Origin: Balanoglossus misakiensis
Taxonomy: Eukaryota > Hemichordata
Assembly (NCBI GenBank): GCA_040954595.2
Contig: CM082590.2
Location: 7,626,001 to 7,690,000 of the forward strand
DNA: 64,000 nt
Direction of reading: 5' to 3'
The notes below the pieces were generated by a model. That model searched no databases. It saw only the letters and a program-made list of their open reading frames with translations, and had not been told where the DNA came from. Below, piece by piece: positions 59,925 to 64,000 of the stretch. Numbering within the stretch: position 1 is the first letter of the stretch; each line of letters starts with the position of its first letter. The position numbers and the translations under genes were made by a program.

Positions 59925-60900
59925 TGGCATTTGTGAGGAAAGAGAGAGGGAGAGAGGAAAGAAAGGGGACGGGGGGGGGGGGGGGGGGGGGGGGGGGTGG
60001 ATGGGTACATATGGGTGGGTTTGTGGAGGGGATCAAGAAAAAAACAGGGAGCGAGAGGGGTAGGGAGAGAGAGGGGGAGCTAGGACGAAGAGAGAGATTG
60101 CGTACCTGGCATTCACTTTAATAGGTCATGTAACCATAGTCATGATATTTTAGTATTAGTAGTGGGTATAGAGTGAGTCTCGGAATCAAGTCAAATTTGT
60201 AAGAAAATGTATAAATGCATTTATTTAGCTTCTCACAGCTAATACAAAAAGATACACAATTGGCTTCAATTTTCATGGTTGCATGAAATGTGAATTGTTA
60301 TGACATATTGTGGTATTATCCAGATATAAGTCTGTCCCCCAATTAACCAGTGACGTCATACTGCCGATACTTTGATCACACAGGATCCAGGGAACATCTA
60401 GTTGTCATACTGATGCTGATTTATAAGCATTGAAGATTGTGAGTCTGTTTGCTTGCTAGCTTGTTTACTGTTCGTGTTGTTGTCGCCATGGAGATGTAAC
60501 GCTGACGATGCATTTTTTTGCAATTTAAGTTGAACGGTTGGAAGATATATGCATGTTTATATTGTTGCTATCGATACTGCTGTAAACACAAGGATGATTT
60601 ATCGGTATGGCTGGGGCCACATCGTGCAATCAAGATTTCACCAGACATTTTAATATATAAAAGCACCTGAATTGCACAATTAATCAAAATATAGTCCTGT
60701 ACAATGGGTTAGGGTCTGCAAGTCTGAACATGGAGAGTAGTGGCCAAATTTGAAAGATTTTAGCAACTCATGGACACGTGGAATATAAATGTTTTTATTT
60801 TGTCAGAAAAGGCAGCTTTCACAGGCAAATAAAATATGCAAGGTGACAATCGTGTTGCTCGCCATAGCAACCAACAACACAGAGGCAGTAATCACACCAT
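59925..60900. repeat. Direct third copy of the inner inverted-repeat segment
   Basis: 60345-60900 matches 58305-58890 in the same orientation, for example cgatactgctgtaaacacaaggatgatttatcgg (shared in both). 59925-60110 holds the matching purine-rich block, here with a ~30-base poly(G) run at 59968-59997. Confidence 0.75.
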
Positions 60901-61934
60901 TCAATGACAGCAATGGTTGGTCATTTACGTTTCCTTGAATAGAGCGCCGTCAACGGGAGCACTTGGAAAGATACCGAAAATATAGTTGCTATGACCTCTT
61001 GGACACGATTTTTGAAATTTTCTCTGCGCAGAAAGAAATCTCCTTGAATACCCACCCCTTTGTACTGTGAGATAGGCATGTCTCCTTATAGTTTCATATT
61101 TCGAGATATCAAAATTACCCTATGTTAATGCTACAACTATGCCAACAGTCAGTGGCATACCTGCGAGAGCGACATGTAATAGGAATTAAATTCTGCTCTG
61201 TATCGATCGTATGCTTTGGTGAATTGCTATTCGTTTTCAGAGAATTATTTATGGTACATTGTAAAGGTTCTTCTTTCAATATATCACTGGAAATTCTCAG
61301 TCGCTAAACACTAACAGATGTTCACACCTGGTAGTCTGGTTCCCTGTCCCAATCCGACCGCTGGCTGCGCTATATGCTAAAAGGGAAACCCTTTCCCTTT
61401 AGCGTAGCGCAGCCAGCGGTGGGATTGGGGCAGGGAACCAGACTACACACCTGGATGTTGAAGTACCATTATTCACTGACGCGCCCTCAATGGTTGACCA
61501 GTGAGTTTCAGCCAATAGTGCCAATTCTTTCATCTCAACCGTTGAGGGCTCACTGATGTCACCTGAGAAGGCTTGGTACGAAAACAGATCAATGTTTGTT
61601 CTGAATACTAAGATTTTCCTAGTTCATATTTATCTACCAATATTGTTTAAATCACAAAACACAAAACTCTTTTTGTGCAAATGAATCACTATGTGGTTTA
61701 TATTTATTTATTACGAATAATTTCGGGTGTTATACAGAAGAACAGCAGAGCCAATTATCCGGAAACTTAAAACAAAATCGTTATCCTGTAAAGGAAGTGT
61801 GCCTGTGACACACCAGTGACGTTTTACCAACATGGCCTTTATGGCATAAAAATGTCAAATGGATGATAAAATATAGGGTCATAATACAAGCTCGCTATAA
61901 ACGTGCAACGTCATTTAGTGGTGTGTTTCTAAAA
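60901..61934. other. Spacer around the 61.3-kb hairpin; no gene
   Basis: Apart from the hairpin element at 61331-61446, no exon or repeat was supported. Confidence 0.4.
61331..61446. mobile_element. 116-bp near-perfect hairpin MITE
   Basis: GTAGTCTGGTTCCCTG at the left is mirrored by CAGGGAACCAGACTAC at the right, and pairing continues almost to the centre (aaagggaaa/tttcccttt). It is one long foldback with a 3-4 nt loop. Confidence 0.85.
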
Positions 61935-64000
61935 AAGTTTCCTGCATGTGAATGCTCGTGCAAGATCTCTGATGCTTCTTTGCTATGTTTCTTCATGCTG
62001 AAGTGATAAACATCTTCCTTCTCAGACAAAATGAATAATCTATGTTCGGTGCCTGCAAATATGAGTTATTAATTGCTACAATCTTGGCTATCAAATTTTG
62101 GCCAGAATTCTCCATGTTCTGATTGCAGACCCTAACACACTGCCTATATAATATTTTGATTAATTGTGCAATTCAGATGCTTTATATTGAAATTGGCTGG
62201 TGAAATCTTGATTGCACGATGTGGCCATATCTATAAATCAACCTTGTGTTTACATGAACCAGTATTGATAGCAACGATATAAACATGCATATATTTTCAA
62301 ACCGTTCAACGCGTATTGCGAAAAGGCGCGCACGTAGAATTGTATCTCTATGGCGACAACAAATACAGACAGTAAACAAACAAGCAAAAGGACACACAAG
62401 CTTTCTTGCTTGTAATAAATTAGTGGAAGTGTAGCAAGTAGACCGATACTCTGGATCGTATGTGATTAAAGTACGGTATGACGTCACTTAGGTTTACACA
62501 CTGTACGCAATCTTTGTCCCCTTTCACCCCTCCCTTTCCCCCTCCCTCCCCCATCTCTCAAATGCCAGGACTATTTTGGTTCTCTCTCTCGCTATATAGA
62601 TTCATGGCCACCACCCTATTTTCTAAATCCAGTGTTTGGGTGAATTTTGCATTGATGAAGGCTAGTTTTTGTTATACTTTCTGTTTTCTACGATGCGCTA
62701 CATTTTTCAGTGATTTTTATTGTATTGTCAAGGTCACTTTAAATTTCCATGCTTGACACTTACAGAATACTGATGTAGCAATATTCTTTGCAGATGTCTT
62801 AATTGTGCATGAAAAAAAAAATTTCTTATTTCTTACAAACCACAGGAATTATCACTTAGCAACCAGAGTCGTGCATGGGCGTTCCAACAATGGTGTTTTT
62901 ATATGTACATGTATTGACAAAATTTTAGCTTTCACGTTAAGTAATTGTGTATCCTTATATACAGTCACTCTAATCTTTCAAAACGGACCGGGTGTTTGCT
63001 TTAAATGATAAACTCGCATAATATAAATACCAATGCTACGAAGAAATCTGTTTTCCTACGTGCGCAATAGATTTCACCTGATAATGTCATTAATAATAGA
63101 AATAAATGGGATAGAGTTTTGTGTTTCTAACCTAGAAATTAAGAGAGGAAATTGAAAAGTTGTGAAGTGTGCATTTCACTTGCATGAACAAGGCCACACA
63201 TTTTCTCCTTATTATAAAATTCATGTCTGGTTGAGATTAATACCAGTAAGTCTGGTTTTATGGCCCATTTTATGGGCACACACTTTTTAATGAGGACTTT
63301 ATATTTTTAAAGAATTATATTAAATAGTACCACATATTTCAGCACCCTTTTCTTTACTTACTCATGCCACAGTTTGAAGTAGAAAATTTTGAATTCTATC
63401 TTGTGCTGTGTCGGTGCTGATCACCTCCTGAAATTTTACTGGTCATAAGTTTACAGAGACCAGGATGTAAGGTCACTCGGAGGTCATGAAAGTGGCATTT
63501 ATATATTTCCAAACTTCTCTTGATTTATTTCTAGATGACATCTTTGATATAATACATACAAATGCACAATCTGTGTTCACTTTTATACTTGCCAGTTTCC
63601 CTGGCAGTCTGTGCATTTACATCATTGTGATTTTTTTGTTTCAAATTATGAGAAAGGATGTCCAGCAGTTGCTTGGTGCTACCATATGCATTTCTGCAAA
63701 TGTCTGTAATGAAATCAAACCAGGTCCATGTTAAGTCCCTTTTTTAATTCTTGACAATATGCCATAATCAACCTTAATATGTGATTTAAGGAAACTCCTT
63801 GCAATTTGAAAATGAATATTGCTTCTCAAGTGAAGCCTTTCACACCATAATCTCTGTACCATGGAACGGAGTACCTCGCCTTGTTTTTACAAGTCTTAGG
63901 AATTTTTATTTAGCAACAGAGTCACGATTTTGCGGACCGACACAGGGGGTTTTATGGTTCAATTTATTTATAAATGTCTGCAACTTCCAAGATAAGCAAC
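61935..64000. repeat. Right arm of the large inverted repeat
   Basis: It is contiguous here, while the left arm is split by 3 kb. It matches 58885-57781 and then 54735-52860 in reverse complement. It reaches the window edge and may continue. Confidence 0.8.

Noticed and set aside
59735-60121. 128-residue Gly-rich protein
   Set aside because: Runs through a ~30-base poly(G) tract and purine repeats, with no domain.
1-64000. Endogenous retrovirus or LTR retrotransposon
   Set aside because: No reverse transcriptase, integrase or protease motif and no paired LTRs were seen in any frame.

Overview
The window looks like nuclear DNA of an animal, probably a marine invertebrate (lancelet, acorn worm or lophotrochozoan; the sequence alone does not decide). 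The evidence is small exons with GT-AG introns, a RING plus C2H2 zinc-finger gene, BEN, AT-hook, piggyBac, Crypton and pogo domains, and many short inverted-repeat transposons. There are no prokaryotic operons, Shine-Dalgarno sites or CRISPR arrays. Coding sequence is sparse and background DNA is AT-rich.

Layout. 1-15 kb is almost all repeats: an 87-bp satellite, about 540-bp units carrying tRNA-like modules, a 690-bp tandem array, a 177-bp satellite, an 85-bp satellite related to the first, and a 223-bp duplication. 15.5-44 kb is gene-rich. Three related genes lie on the minus strand: locus C (43.8 to 40.2 kb), locus B (39.0 to 26.35 kb) and locus A (21.0 to 15.6 kb). A RING-zinc finger gene runs the other way between A and B (22.5 to 25.2 kb). 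44-48.4 kb is intergenic. 48.5-52.1 kb holds a minus-strand gene for a predicted secreted or surface-anchored protein with two related domains. 52.9-64 kb is a large imperfect inverted-repeat complex with no convincing gene.

Main result. Assembling exons by hand from splice sites gives loci A, B and C the same three N-terminal exons, all joined in phase 1. Together they encode an unrecognised module of about 60 residues, then a variable linker with a conserved SUMO-type V/I-K-Q-E motif. Each locus then splices in phase 1 to a different transposon-derived C-terminus: piggyBac transposase (A), Crypton-type DUF3504 recombinase (B), and AT-hook plus pogo/Tigger transposase (C). Locus B is followed in phase by a further exon set ending in five alternative terminal exons: one double helix-turn-helix exon and four BEN exons. 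This resembles the mod(mdg4)/lola arrangement of one constant N-terminus with many DNA-binding ends. The piggyBac domain has lost its catalytic aspartates and the Crypton domain stops before its catalytic tyrosine, which suggests co-option as DNA-binding parts. The exon lengths add up to uninterrupted reading frames of 849 (A), 738 (B) and 821 (C) residues. Transcription, splicing choices and the organism are inferred, not seen.
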